NCBI GenBank assembly: GCA_030063045.1
Contig: JAQSEB010000132.1
Location: forward strand, 744,001-808,000
Direction of reading: 5' to 3'
Length of the DNA stretch: 64,000 nt
Origin: Pratylenchus scribneri
Lineage: Eukaryota > Nematoda > Chromadorea > Rhabditida > Pratylenchidae
Shown: positions 1 through 13,100 of the stretch, piece after piece
How positions within the stretch are numbered: position 1 is the first letter of the stretch
How the letters are laid out: each line of letters begins with the position of its first letter
The notes under the pieces: model-generated
What the model saw: only the letters and a program-made list of their open reading frames with translations
Databases searched by the model: none
Told to the model about the DNA's origin: nothing
Position numbers and translations under genes: made by a program

Positions 1-3000
1 TAATAATAGACGCAAAAATAAATGGATATTAATTCTAATATAACATTTAAAAAAATAATAAAAATGATTTAAAATAAAAATTAAATTGTATTAATATAAC
101 CGAAAAGATAAACAGTTATATTATTCTATACTCATGGGTCCATCAATAAATATAATAATTAATTCTTTAATATAAAAAACATATTATTCCCAGAAAAAAA
201 GTTGATCTTTTTAAAAATTTCAAAAATAAATTAATTGAATAAAATTATCAATTATAATATTTCTTACCTCAAATATTATTTAATGGTAAGAAAGAAAAAG
301 GAAAAAGAATAAATAATATTAGCGGAAAATTAAGTAAAATAGAAAAGTTGAATAAAATTTTGCAGCAATTAAATATTTGTTATGAGTAAACCAATTAAAA
401 GAAGAAAAGAATCGTAAATCGTGAATTAATTTATTGGATGAAGAAGGAATGTAATGGCTAGAGCTGTTCTAAATTTTTATTAAAAATTATCTATAATTCA
501 AATAAAAATATTTTATTTTTTAATAATATTAGATATCATTTTATTCTTATTTCGACAATCAGCAGAATTGGAAAGATTTTTGGAAGCAGAATATATAAAT
601 CATATTTGTAATGAATAACTTTTATTTGCATCCCTCTATTCAGAAAATGCATAATAACTGCAGAAAATAAATAAATTAATTAAATAAAAAAAAATATTTA
701 ATATGAAAAGAAGCGTCAAACAATAGGATGAATTAATCCAAACCAGGGAATAACCATCATAATAAAATTGAAAAATAAATTGAAAATTTAAAAATTTTCT
801 ATTAAATTAAAGAATTTAAAATTGTAAATTTAAATTATAAAAATTTAATAAAAAATTTAATTCATGAAAGAAAGGATTTACAAAATTTATAAAAGAGAAA
901 AAATTTATTAAATTTAAACAAGCGAATTGGCGTTCGGCGGAGCTATTTTATAAAATCTTTGAAATTGATATAATTTCTCATTTCGCGAGAATCAAAAATC
1001 GCAAACGCTCAAACTTGCTTTAAAATAAATTTTTTCAAGAAAAATCATAATTATTTAAGAACAAAATTAATTGAAGAGAAAATTTGAGCCATAACCTTAT
1101 TGTATGTTATAATGAATGATTAAAAAAATTTTAATTAATTTATAATAAAAAATATCTTATTGAAATTATTCTTTAAAATTCAAAAATTAGAAATTCTAAA
1201 TTTAAATTATTCCTTTAGATTTTTTGGATGAAAATCAATTATCAAATTGAAAATTGGAATTTCTAGAGAAATATTAATGTTATTGATTATTAGATAATTA
1301 AAAATTTTGTAATACAAAATTTATTATACAAAGAAATGCCGATCAATGTGCGCCAGCATCAACGCTCCGGAAATTTTTATGGGCACAAAGGAAGGAAAGG
1401 CCATAAAATTTCGTGCGCATTATTAAATTTTTGAAAAATATATTAAATTAGAAAAATAAATTCAAATTTTAGATATTATTCTTTAAATTATTTTGAAAAT
1501 AAAAAATTATTGAAAAATTTTAAATAATAAATATATTTTCAAACTATTATTCTAAACAAAAATTTCTAAAAATTTATATATTTTTTATAATGAATTCATC
1601 TTATAAAGAAATCGAAATGATCCGAATTCATTAGATTGATATTATAGTAAGATCAAATGAATCTTGAATTATAAAAATTTTTAGGATTATTAATACCATG
1701 ACATTACTACATGATCAAGATGTAGATAACTAATTTTTAATAATAAATGTAAAAGAGGAAATATGGAAAAACAACAATTTTCCAACAATATGTTTCAATA
1801 TAGATGTCTGCATGTCAGGCAATCAAAAAAATTGAGAAATAAATGGATTTATATTAAATTTGAATAATGAAGTAATAAATAAAAACTATTTTATATGTGG
1901 AATAAAATTCAATTTTACATGATCTTAATTTACTTCAGAATTAGATAAAAAAATTAAGATAAAATATTCTATGAAAAAATTAATTATATAATGAACATAA
2001 TAAAAATAAATTAATAAGTAAATTTACAGTAAAAAGTAGGTATAAAAGAGAAAAAATAATGTTTGATTGCTTGAAATATCAGCTAACAAGTGATAAACAA
2101 ATTTTTTTTCTCGTTAAAAATAAAAATATTAAACAAAATCTAGAAAATAATTAACTATATGAAATCGCTTCGATAGTATCGATCTTATATTTCATTTCGT
2201 CTATAAAAATTTCAAATAAAATTTTGAAAAAATAAATTCAATTTAAACAAAAAATAGATAAATTAATAAATAAATTTATATTGCAGAAAAAATAATTGAA
2301 ATAAATTTTAAAATTAAAAAATATTATATGTAATAAAATTTGATAAAAAAAGGCAAAGTCTATGGAAAATTCGATGATTTAGATATTTAGGAACGGAAGA
2401 TTATGAAATAACATTAAAAAAATAATAAAATTTATAAAAATAAATAAATATTAACAATAAATATTCATTTATAAAAAAATTTTTAAATGACCGAGAATAA
2501 TGCAATTGGCCATCGTCATTATGCTGCTTTCATCATTATTGGCAAATTGGAAAAACAAAGAATTTAATAATTAAATTTTTAAAAATTAAGAGAAATTAAA
2601 AAAGAGTAAATTTATTAAAATTAATTTAGAAATAAAATTGTCACAGATGTTAGTGACCAAAAAAATTATTCCATTTTTGATGCAAGCAATTATCGAATTT
2701 TAAAAGAATTAAAAAATGCAAAAAATTTGCAATAGGAAATATTCCAACTTTTTAACAATGATATCATTTAATAAAATATGAACAAATAAGAGAGAGATGA
2801 AGAATTTTGCAAAGGTCTTACAAATAATTGATATCAAATTTTAAAATATGGAAGGGATGAAAAAATTTTAAAAATGATATATTTTGTAAATAGATAAAAA
2901 GCTGAAAGAATTTTAAATATTTTAGCGAGGGAGAGACCCATAGTGAGTTGTAATAGAAGCCTCTCAAGGAGGACGGATGAAGATATTTAAAAAAATATTC

Positions 3001-6000
3001 AGCCCATGTCGATAGCTATGGGCGGCAATAAAGGATGAATTTAGTCACAAAAAAACTAACAATGTTTAACAATAAAATATAGGTGACCCCATGAAATAGC
3101 CCGTGTAGTATTTAATGGTATTGTATTTCTCCACATTGCGCCATTGTTATTCTTCCTCTTAGTTCAAAACGTTCGAAAAATTATTAAAATATTAATATTA
3201 ATAAATAATTTTAATTGTTTTTGAAATTTTTCATAATACTTCTGTTAAATTTTTAAAAATCAAAAATTTTTATTCTATGTCAATAGAAATAAGGCATACA
3301 CATAAATGGCAAAAATTTAAAAAAAAATAATTGGGAATAGAAAATATTTTCACTGAAAAAATTGAAATTAATCAAAAAATTGCAAAATTTTTCAAATTCA
3401 ATTAAATTATTGCTTACTTAAAAAAAAGAAAATTTTTTTCATAAATTTAAAAGAAAATTTACCATTTTTATTCTAATAATTTATTTATCTCTAGACTTAA
3501 AATATAAAAAAATAGTATACTTAATATATCTAAATAAGATTCTTTTTGAAAAAAATGTAAATAATTCTTAAAAATTTATAATTCTAATATTATAAAAAAA
3601 GAAAAATATTGTAGTATTATTTGAACGGTCGTATTCACAAAAATGGTAAATATTAAAAAATTTTAGCAAAAAACAAAAAATCAATAAAATAATAAAAAAA
3701 GAAAAAGTAAAAAAATCATGTAAAAAAAATTCAAAGTCTAAATTTTTTTAGTAGTGCCATTATTCTAATAGCATGGGTAAACCATCGTCTATTGCAACAA
3801 CTGAGAAATCTGAAAAGACTGTAAAATATTTATCAAAAAAACCTTTAATAAATTTATCAATATAATAGTGACATTCTAATTGGATTTTCTATTAGTTTCT
3901 TGAATAAAAAATTTTTAAAAAAAATAAATAAATTATTTTAATTACTTTTTATTTATTAATATATTTTATCTGCAATTATAGAAGTTTAAAATTTCTATAA
4001 AATATAAAATTAATTTTTATTGATATAACATAAAAATTATTATTTTGAAAATAATAATTATTAGAACAAAACATTTCTTTAAATATTTAAATTATGTACT
4101 AGAAATAATAATAAATTAATTATATAGATTAAATTATGCAGAAAATTTAGAAAATAAAAATTCTTTCCAGAACACTAATTTAATTTAAATAAATAAATGT
4201 AATTTATAGAAACTATAAAGTTCCCATGGAATTAAATTTTAGTAGAAGAAAATAACAAATGTAGTCAAGACACAACTGCTTGGCTCATGCACTTCAATGA
4301 TGTATTAGGAGATGGGATGGATGCTGATACCGTTCAAATTTAAGCCTCTTTCCTGATGCTCAAGATTAATAACAAATAAATTAATCATAAATGGAGTTAT
4401 CAAACTGAATTTCTTTAATTATATATATATTTTAAAAAATTTTATTAATATATTGTACAAGAAAAATTTATTGTAAAAAAGGAAGATGAAAAAATTAAAG
4501 CCTTGTGTTTATTGAATAATTAATAAATATCTATTAATCTTAAAATAATTAAATTTGTTTAAATTTAATTTTGATTCATCATGAGTAAAATACAAATAAT
4601 TATTAAGTTTATTTTAAAATTTTATCGTGAAAGAATTATATTTTTAAAAAAATAGGTTAAGAGTATTTTAATTTATATTATTTAATTTATATAAAAATAT
4701 TGTGAAAATTTAATTAAAAAAATTTAAATTTATCCTATAATAATTATTATCTAAAATATTTTATTTCTGAAAATACAAGTTGTAAATTTTTATATAGGTA
4801 AAATGAAAAAATATAATAAAAATTATTAAATTCATGAAATAGAAAATTCCTAATTTCTCTAAAACCTTGCTAATAAATTTTAATTTTTTAAATGAAATCA
4901 ATGAAAAAATAAATAAAAATTAATTTATAATAATTAATTAATAGCAATGTTATATTAATTGATTAATTTTCAAATCTACTTAAATAGGAAAGTTTACTTC
5001 ACATGTTTTTAATTTTAAAAATAATTAATGCTGAATTCGTAAAAATGTTAAAATTAAATGATAACAATTATTCAATATTAAAAATTATAAAATATATGAC
5101 AATAATTATTCAATATAAAAAAATCAGTATAAAAATCCGCAAAATTAAAAGATAATTCTATAAATATATACGAATTTTTTAAGTGATGAAAATTATAAAT
5201 TAATAAATTATTAGAAAAATAATAAATAAAAAATAATTAAAAATTCAAAGAAACTTTTATCTTTACCTTTATATAAATTAAATTATAATAAAAATGATTC
5301 TTATTGTCTAAAAATATTTTTATTTAAAATAAACATTAAAGTGATGTATTTTAATATTATTCTGATTCAAAATGAATCCAAAACTTAATATTTGCAATTT
5401 ATGGGAAAAAAGAAATAGGGTATTGAGTTAATTACATAAAATAATTTTCAGAATATGATATTGAAAGGATTAATTCAATACATAAAATTTCAAACCAAAT
5501 GCATTATAATTGATTTTTCGAAGAATTTATGGAAAATCCACTCAAAAATTGTTTTAAATTTTTGAATTTTATAGGCCAAAATTTAGGGGGGGGGGGAGGG
5601 TGATATTTCATTAAAAAAAAATAATTAAATTTCTAGAAGGTTAATTTTTTCTAAATTTTAATTTTAACGAATATTTTAATGAATGTTATTTCCTAAATTC
5701 TAATATATATTAAATTTAACTTTAATTTTAAAAAAATAATTTAATAAAATAAAAATCAATCTAAATAGAATAATTTAAATTAATGGAATTTTATTAACTT
5801 TAAATATATTAATATTTTAAATAAATCATAATATTTATAAGTATTATTAAGAATTAATTTCATTGAAAATCTGCACTAAAAAATCTCAAAATTATAAGAA
5901 GAAAGAATTCTGTAGAAGTCATTAATAAAATGAAATCTAAAAATGCCGACATGGAATATCTGTGTCTCTTTAAAAAATTGCAAAAACTCTAATCAATCGA

Positions 6001-7035
6001 ATAAACGAGCAAAATAAAAATTTTCATAAAAAGGAAATTAAAAAATTTTTAAAATGAATAATATTTCTTCAGTTAATTACAAATAAAATTTATTATTTAT
6101 AAAGAGATGAAATAATTTGACGCTTAAATTGATTAATTAAAAAAAATTAAATATATTTATTTTACTAATAATAATATTGTAGCCGAGATGCTTACTGCCG
6201 TTAATTTTATCATTCTTTATTATACCTAAAATTAATATAATTTGTCATAATTATTTGATAATAAGATATTTAAGAGAATTTCAAAAAAATAATGTAATTA
6301 GGTTCACAATTAATCCTCGGTGACTCCTTATTTTCTTAACAACAATTGTTTTCAATTTTTAGTGAAAATATGTAATTTTATTAAGAGTTAAAATTTGTGT
6401 AGAAATTATTTTATTAAGATATATAAAAAATGGAAAACAATTCAAATTAATTATGAATAAAAGATTTTGAAATTTTATTGAAATAAAAAGCTTATCTATT
6501 ACTAACTCCAATACCTAGAAATTTGAAAGAAATAAAAGCATAAATTTAAAATAAAAAAAAGAAATTTCATTTAGCTCGTTAAATTTATTAAATTGGAGAT
6601 GATTAATAATAATAAAGTAATTTCTTTCTGAAATGATTAAAAAGTAAAAATTATATTTAATATGATCTTAAAAATTTAAATAATTCTCAATTATATAATC
6701 TGAGAATATCTTTAAAAAAAAGAAAATAAATAAAATTAAATAAAGCATAAAAATAATTAAAAAAATATATTTTGATATTAAAAAAGATATATTTATTAAA
6801 TTAAGAGGATATTAAAATAAGAAATTGATGAAAATCAAAAAAAAATAAGAAATAAAAAACCAAATGAAGAAATTTAAAATAATTTTAATTTTTTAATTAT
6901 TTTAATTATTATTTGTGCTAAAAATATTGGACTTGTTGATATATGATATATTTTTATTAAAATAATATATGCATATTTTTCGAAAAAAAGATTCGAAAAA
7001 ATATTATAATAATAATAAATTATTATACAAATACA
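1..7035. other. AT-rich gene desert, left part
   Basis: I see no supportable gene here. The stretch is built of A/T words broken by short GC-richer islands, for example near 900-1,020, 1,320-1,425, 2,930-3,160 and 4,260-4,360. Stop-free frames in these islands (868-1023, 51 codons; 4236-4343, 35 codons, both +) have protein-like composition, but their lengths are within what chance gives at this base composition and I recognise none of them. An 11-base G run lies at 5586-5596, followed by A and GGG. Confidence 0.6.
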
Positions 7036-7140
7036 TTTATAGTGAATCATACCTTAAATGTGAAGGCCACAAATGGGACCGATTTGGGTCCTCAAGACTT
7101 TGATTTGCTTTTATTCAATTTGGTTGCAAATTTTAAATTT
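7036..7140 (+). pseudogene. HSP70-family gene remnant
   Basis: The + frame through this island reads a stretch including VKATNGTDLG, then PQDFD and FNLVANFK. It lines up with the conserved HSP70 ATPase-domain segment of the form VKAT-G-D-T-H-L-G-G-E-D-F-D followed by -L-V-N-H-F-x-x-E-F-K, with one residue lost and several changed. A TGA stop follows at 7141. Intact HSP70 proteins are about 640 residues and only about 35 codons remain, with nothing recognisable either side in the AT-rich DNA. I therefore read it as a degraded fragment, not a working chaperone gene. A very divergent HSP70-like exon cannot be excluded because weak splice sites are hard to judge here. The match was made by eye, not by search. 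Confidence 0.5.
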
Positions 7141-9907
7141 TGAAAGGAAAATGATAGCAGTAGACATGTGATAAATCATGTATGTCGCAAAATTTGTGGA
7201 TGCAATTTTTAATAATGATTTGAGAAAGAAAATAAAGAACAATAGCCTGAAATAATTTGCAATCATTATTTAAAAAGAATATGATTAAATTTATAAAAAT
7301 TATGAATAAAATAAATTTGCTAAACTTATAAGATAATATTTATTGAATAATTAACATTAAAAGATAAAAAATTTTTATATTTATTTTAGTAATTAATGCT
7401 CAAAATACAAACAAAAATTCTAACAAAAAAATAAATAAAATGAATTTATGAACAATTCAGATTATTAATATTAATAATTATTATTTTAAATACAATATTT
7501 GTAATATGAGAATTTAAAAATTTAAAATGATTTGTTTTTTTTTTAAATAAAAATTATTAATTGATATTTTAATTAAATTTAAAATAAATCCAAATAATAA
7601 AAATTGTAAAGCAATTTAAATAAATAAAATCTTATAAAATAATTATAATAATAAATGTAAAATTTAAATGAAAAAAAATTAAAATAATAAATAAAAATGA
7701 ATAGAAATTAACAGCAAATTTAAAAATTAAATTAAAGCCAATAATGCACATTTAATATCATATTAGTCATCAATGTAGAAATTATAAATGAAAAATAAGG
7801 CAACTCCTATTTTCATTGAAAAGAAAAAGCAATGCTTAAAAAATATTAAATAAATTTGAGTAAAATTATGCGAAAAATTAATTTTTTAAAATTATATTTT
7901 AAAAATTTTTGCGAATAAAGTCAAAATCATATAAAAAATTATTATTATAAAATCAAAAGAAATTTTTCATAATATTTATTTAATTTGATGATAACAATTT
8001 AAAATTATTTTAAAAAATAATTGATAGATCATTAATTTATTCAAGAATTTATTCTAATTAATCAAATTATCTAAAATAAAATTTGATTGATATATTTTAA
8101 TCCAACAAATAATTACAATTCGTTTTTTATTTTTTTTTCTTTGCATGCCTAATTCTCACAAATATTGGTTTTAAATTTGAAATTTTAATAATTGTACTTA
8201 TCTATATTTTAAATACTATCAAATAAAAATTCTAATTTTTGAATACATATATATTTGATAGAAATAAATATTATAATTGATAAATTAAACAGATAATTAT
8301 CTTTATAAATTATTATAAATTATTAAGAAAAAATAATTAATATTTTTAATTCTAAAATATATTTAAAAATTTAATAATAATTAAATTCACGAAAAAAATA
8401 TATAAATATCAATTTTTAAATTAATGCTTTTAAAAATATATTTATATCTTTTATAATTGAATTAAAAATTTATTGCTTATGGTTTATTTATAGAACTAAA
8501 ATAAATTAAAATAAAATTAAAATAATTCTATTAAAAATAATATAATATTTTTAAATTCTTCAAATAATTGAAAATTACTTACTTTTAGATATTAATTTAA
8601 CATTTTTAATTTGATAATATTTAAAATATAACTGAAAATTTGAATAAAATTCTTATATTTTTATAATATTTTCTAAAAATATGAAATTTATCTATAAGAC
8701 TCTAATAAAAATTATTAATAATTAAAAAAATTTTAAATTTTTCATACTTATGTAAAATTATCTAAAAATTGTGTATTAGAATTATTTTTACAATAAAAAA
8801 ATTATCGGATTTTTTGATATATACATAAAATAAGAAATTTCATTTGATATTTTTTATATAATTCACTTTTTAATACTTATATTTTAATTATTTTAAAAAA
8901 ATTATGAAAAATAAAATTAATATTAAAAGTTGCCATTTCTAAAAATTGAAAGAATAGTCACTCGGAATCGTAACCATGGTTAATGATGATGGCGATGATT
9001 TCAATGAAGGGCGTATCTGAATTATAAAAATTAATGAGTAGACATTAAAAATAGAATTATACGAATATATCAAACAAATTTAACAACAATTAATTTAGAC
9101 AAATTGATATCATAATTTATAAAAACAAATTGAAAAACTATTTAAAAATATTTTTATTTAATTGAATGAAAAAAGAATGATTCAATCAATATCTAGGTAT
9201 ATAAGTTTTTTAAATAATTTTTAAAAAATCATAAAAAAATTAATTTAACACTTTAAAATATAAACATCTACACAATAATGGATAAATCTGTTAAAGAAAT
9301 TTTAAATAAAAAAATAATTAATATTTATCGTTTATTGCATTCTGCTTTGTAAACTTGGAATAATTGCAACTTCTCCAATGAAGGAAATGTGGAATCTGGA
9401 TAATATTGATATAAAAATATTATAATATTTATAAATTTAGAAATAAAATAAAATTTTTCATTAGTATAAAATGATGAATAATAACAAATGAAAATTTTTT
9501 TAAAATTTTCAAATTTATAAATAAATATTTTAAATTTAATGTATTATAAATTATATTTAGAAAAAGTATAGAATTTTTGTATCTAAATAAAATTACATTT
9601 TTAATTTTCGTTCGATTTCAGAAGGACTAAAATCAAAATCTCAAAATTTTAAAAAAGGCTTCGAAGCCAAAAAAAGCCTACTACTGAAATGAGTGAGTGA
9701 GAAGATAAAGTATGGCTCTAATTCAAAAGTTTATAATTTTGTGGGAATTATGCATAATAAATTGGAAAAAAAAGACAAAGCAATTAAAGTGAATAAATTA
9801 AATAATATAAAATTTCAAAATTAATAAACTTGAATTAAAATACAAAAATATAAAAAAGGAATAAATCAAATGATAAGGTAATGAATATGAATATCAATAA
9901 AATATAA
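7141..9907. other. AT-rich stretch without a gene
   Basis: Nothing supportable is seen. One GC-richer island at about 8,950-9,020 carries a 14-codon start-to-stop frame, too short to call. Confidence 0.6.
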
Positions 9908-10125
9908 AAAATAAATGAATATTTAAAAGTAGAATTCTGTCGGATATTATTGAATGATGCATCCAGTTTTATATCAAAAGATTTGCTTTTCATTCGCAAT
10001 AATTCCTGCTTCGAGAATAATCATTGTGTTTATCTGATGGAAGAGTAAGCATGTCCTCACCAACAAACTTTCTTTTGAATTTCAAATGAATAATTTTCAG
10101 ATGGAAGGAAAGATTTTTAAATTGA
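9908..10125 (+). CDS. Possible two-exon 3' end of an unrecognised gene
   Basis: A stop-free + frame runs from 9908 to a good donor (GA|GTAAGC) after 10044. A 56 bp intron (10045-10100) ends in the nematode-like acceptor ATTTTCAG. Joining the two keeps frame and gives eight more codons before TGA at 10123-10125. Without splicing the frame stops at once (TAA at 10046). The encoded tail contains VEFCRILLND, FIRNNSCFENNH and CVYLMEEWKERFLN. Its mix of Cys, Trp, Asp and Glu is unlike random AT-rich translation. I do not recognise the family. No upstream exon or start was found, so it may be a relic or chance. Confidence 0.25.
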
Positions 10126-13100
10126 AATTGAATTTAGTTAATATAAAAGAAAACAAAAAAAATGATTAATTGATAATTATATATTATAAAAATATTTGAA
10201 AAACGCTAATTATGATAAATAATTCTATGTAATCGTAAAAATCCATATAATAATTTTGTCCAATTTTATAAATACTTTGAAATTTATTTATTATATAATA
10301 TATTATTATAAATTAATTTAAATAATAAATTTAAAAAAATTTTCAAATTTTGACTTTGGCTTTATTTTTATAAATTCGAAAATCCATTCATAAAACGATA
10401 TATTCATATTCAGCAAAAAAAATTTTTTTTAAGAAAATATTTAATATTATATATATTAATTTTAAAAGTTAATGCATAGAGATAACTCTACTAAATATTT
10501 TAATATATTATAATATTTGAATTATAAAAAAATATTTAAATTTTCAAAAATTTAGAAAAGCTGCAAAGATTTAATGAAGGCCTACAACGATGCTCATCCG
10601 GTTGAATGCATAATTGCGAGGATATTAAAAATGATTAAAATCTTTATTATAAAAATAATTATAAAAAAATATTGTAAGCAATTCAGAAAAAAAATTATAT
10701 AATGATGACTATTCATTAATTTCGATAAAAAATAAAATATTCAAATATTATTTATAATAACAAAGTGAATATGGAAAAAAGTAAATAAATTAAATTAAAA
10801 TGTAACTAAAATAAATTGATTTTTATTAATTCTCTTACAAATTATTTAAATAAAATTTTTATTACCGAATAGATGTAATATAAGAAATAATTATTATTAT
10901 AATTATAAGTAATCAAAAAATTTTAAAATAAAATGGCAAAATTTAAAATTTATATAAAATTAAATATACAGCAATAAAATAAAGATAAAATATATGAAAT
11001 TTGCCCAACGATTCCAGAAGAGTCAGAGATAAGAATTGAATTTTCAAAAGAACATGAATGCATTATTCCACAAGAAATGAAACCAGTTTTATTAAAATTA
11101 CTAAGAAATAAATACATAATTTAATTAAATAAATATTTAATTATAATGAAATTAAAAGAAAATTATCATTAAATTAATTAATAAAATTATAAATGTTGCT
11201 TATAATATTTAAGTAATTTTTATACTTTTAATAAAATATTATAAAAAAATGGTTATCGATTAATTACATTCCTATTTGAATTTATTTTTCTTTATAAAAT
11301 TTACATAAATTAAAAGATCGATAAAAATTAAAAATAAAATGAAAATACTTGCCGTTTAAATAAATAATTTTAAATTATTAATATCATTATTTTTAAAAAT
11401 ATAAGAATATTTAAAAAATTGAAAACGTTATATAAATTGAAAAATTCATTATTGATGAATGCCGTGCATTGGGATTCTTCATTTGGAGATTCGATCTATC
11501 AAATTCAACATAGAAACCTTGTTAAATAAAATTTTAATTTCATTAAAATGAATTAAATAAAAATAAATTTTTGATTATTAAGTTGAATCACATAAATTTT
11601 TTCAATCGTCGTCTTCTATTATAATTGGCTTAGTTAGCAATTGTTAAATAATAAAATAAAATCTGATAATATTCCATTGTCTTGAAAATGATGCCTTGGC
11701 CGTTTAAAAATCATAGCTATAGCCGAAAAAATAAATTGACTAAATTATCCGGTTCAATTAAAATCAAATCATATATGTCAGCTAATTAAAAATCACAGAG
11801 AAAAAAAATTAAAAAAAATTAATTTTATAATAATTCTTAATTTAGAAAAAAATTTTTACAATAAAAATAAGAAATTTCGAATTAATTTAATTTTAATTTA
11901 ATTCATATCAAACGTCCGCCTCCCTACTGCCTGATTTGCAGAAGCTTCTAAAATTTCCGGTCAGGTTTTTGCCCCTTAGCCAAGCTTTTGGATGGAGTCT
12001 GCAACAAACACTATCTGGCTTGACTATAAGGATGACATTTGCGCTCAAATTATATTTAAGTTTAAATTAAATAAAATAAAATTAAATTATATTTTAAAAA
12101 ACATTCTAAAATTGAATCTTTCACACAAATAAAATCGATTTTTAATAATAAAATCAAATTTCAAAAAACTATCAAATAAAAAAACTATCAAATAAAATTA
12201 ATAATAGAAAAAAATAAAATGCCAACAAAGCCAGAAAATTAGATTGAAAAATTATTAAAGAATTCGACCATTGAATTTTCAGATATGAATCAATATCGAG
12301 CTCCTAATCTTTTTTTTATAGAATTGAAAGTAATTCAAGAATATACAAAAAATATTTATTTTAGAATTATGAAAATTTAATGAAATTAATAAAAATTTAT
12401 AATAATATTGATAATAATGTTAAAGTAGTTATAAAATAAATATAAAAAAATTAATTTGACAATGTAATTGATAATAATGTATAATTATATTATTTAATAG
12501 TAAATATAAATTTCATATATAATATAAAAAATAATATTTCGATATTTCTCCAACTCAATAATAATTGATTTTATAAATTAGATGAAGAAAAATAAAAAAA
12601 CAAATTGAATGAATTTTTTGAATAAAAAAATTTTAATGAAAAATAGTGCAAATTTTAGTCTATTTTGAAGAAAAAATAATTGTGAATGTTTGTTAAAATG
12701 ATTGAATTCAAACCAAATTACATTGGATCCTGTGACAAGATAATCAAATATAAAAGTAAATCGATTACAATTTTCTAAAATTTTTATTTTTTAACTATAT
12801 TGTAAATCTTAAATTTGAAGAAAATTGAATAAATTTTCAATATTTTAAAATTGGGAGAGATAATATTTTTGAATAAAAAAAATGTTTAAATTTTTATTAA
12901 TAATTCAATGTGATGGTCAATATGAGAATGATTCTGCTCCTGCCCGTTGCACATTCTTTAGGAAAGCCGTCCAAAAATTATTTCAACAAAATTATTTTAA
13001 AATATTTAGATTCTCAATTATTTTATCAAATGCAAATGCTTCTAATCGGGATTTGCAAAATATAGCATCTATATTTGTCTTAAAATTTCCATTATTTAAT

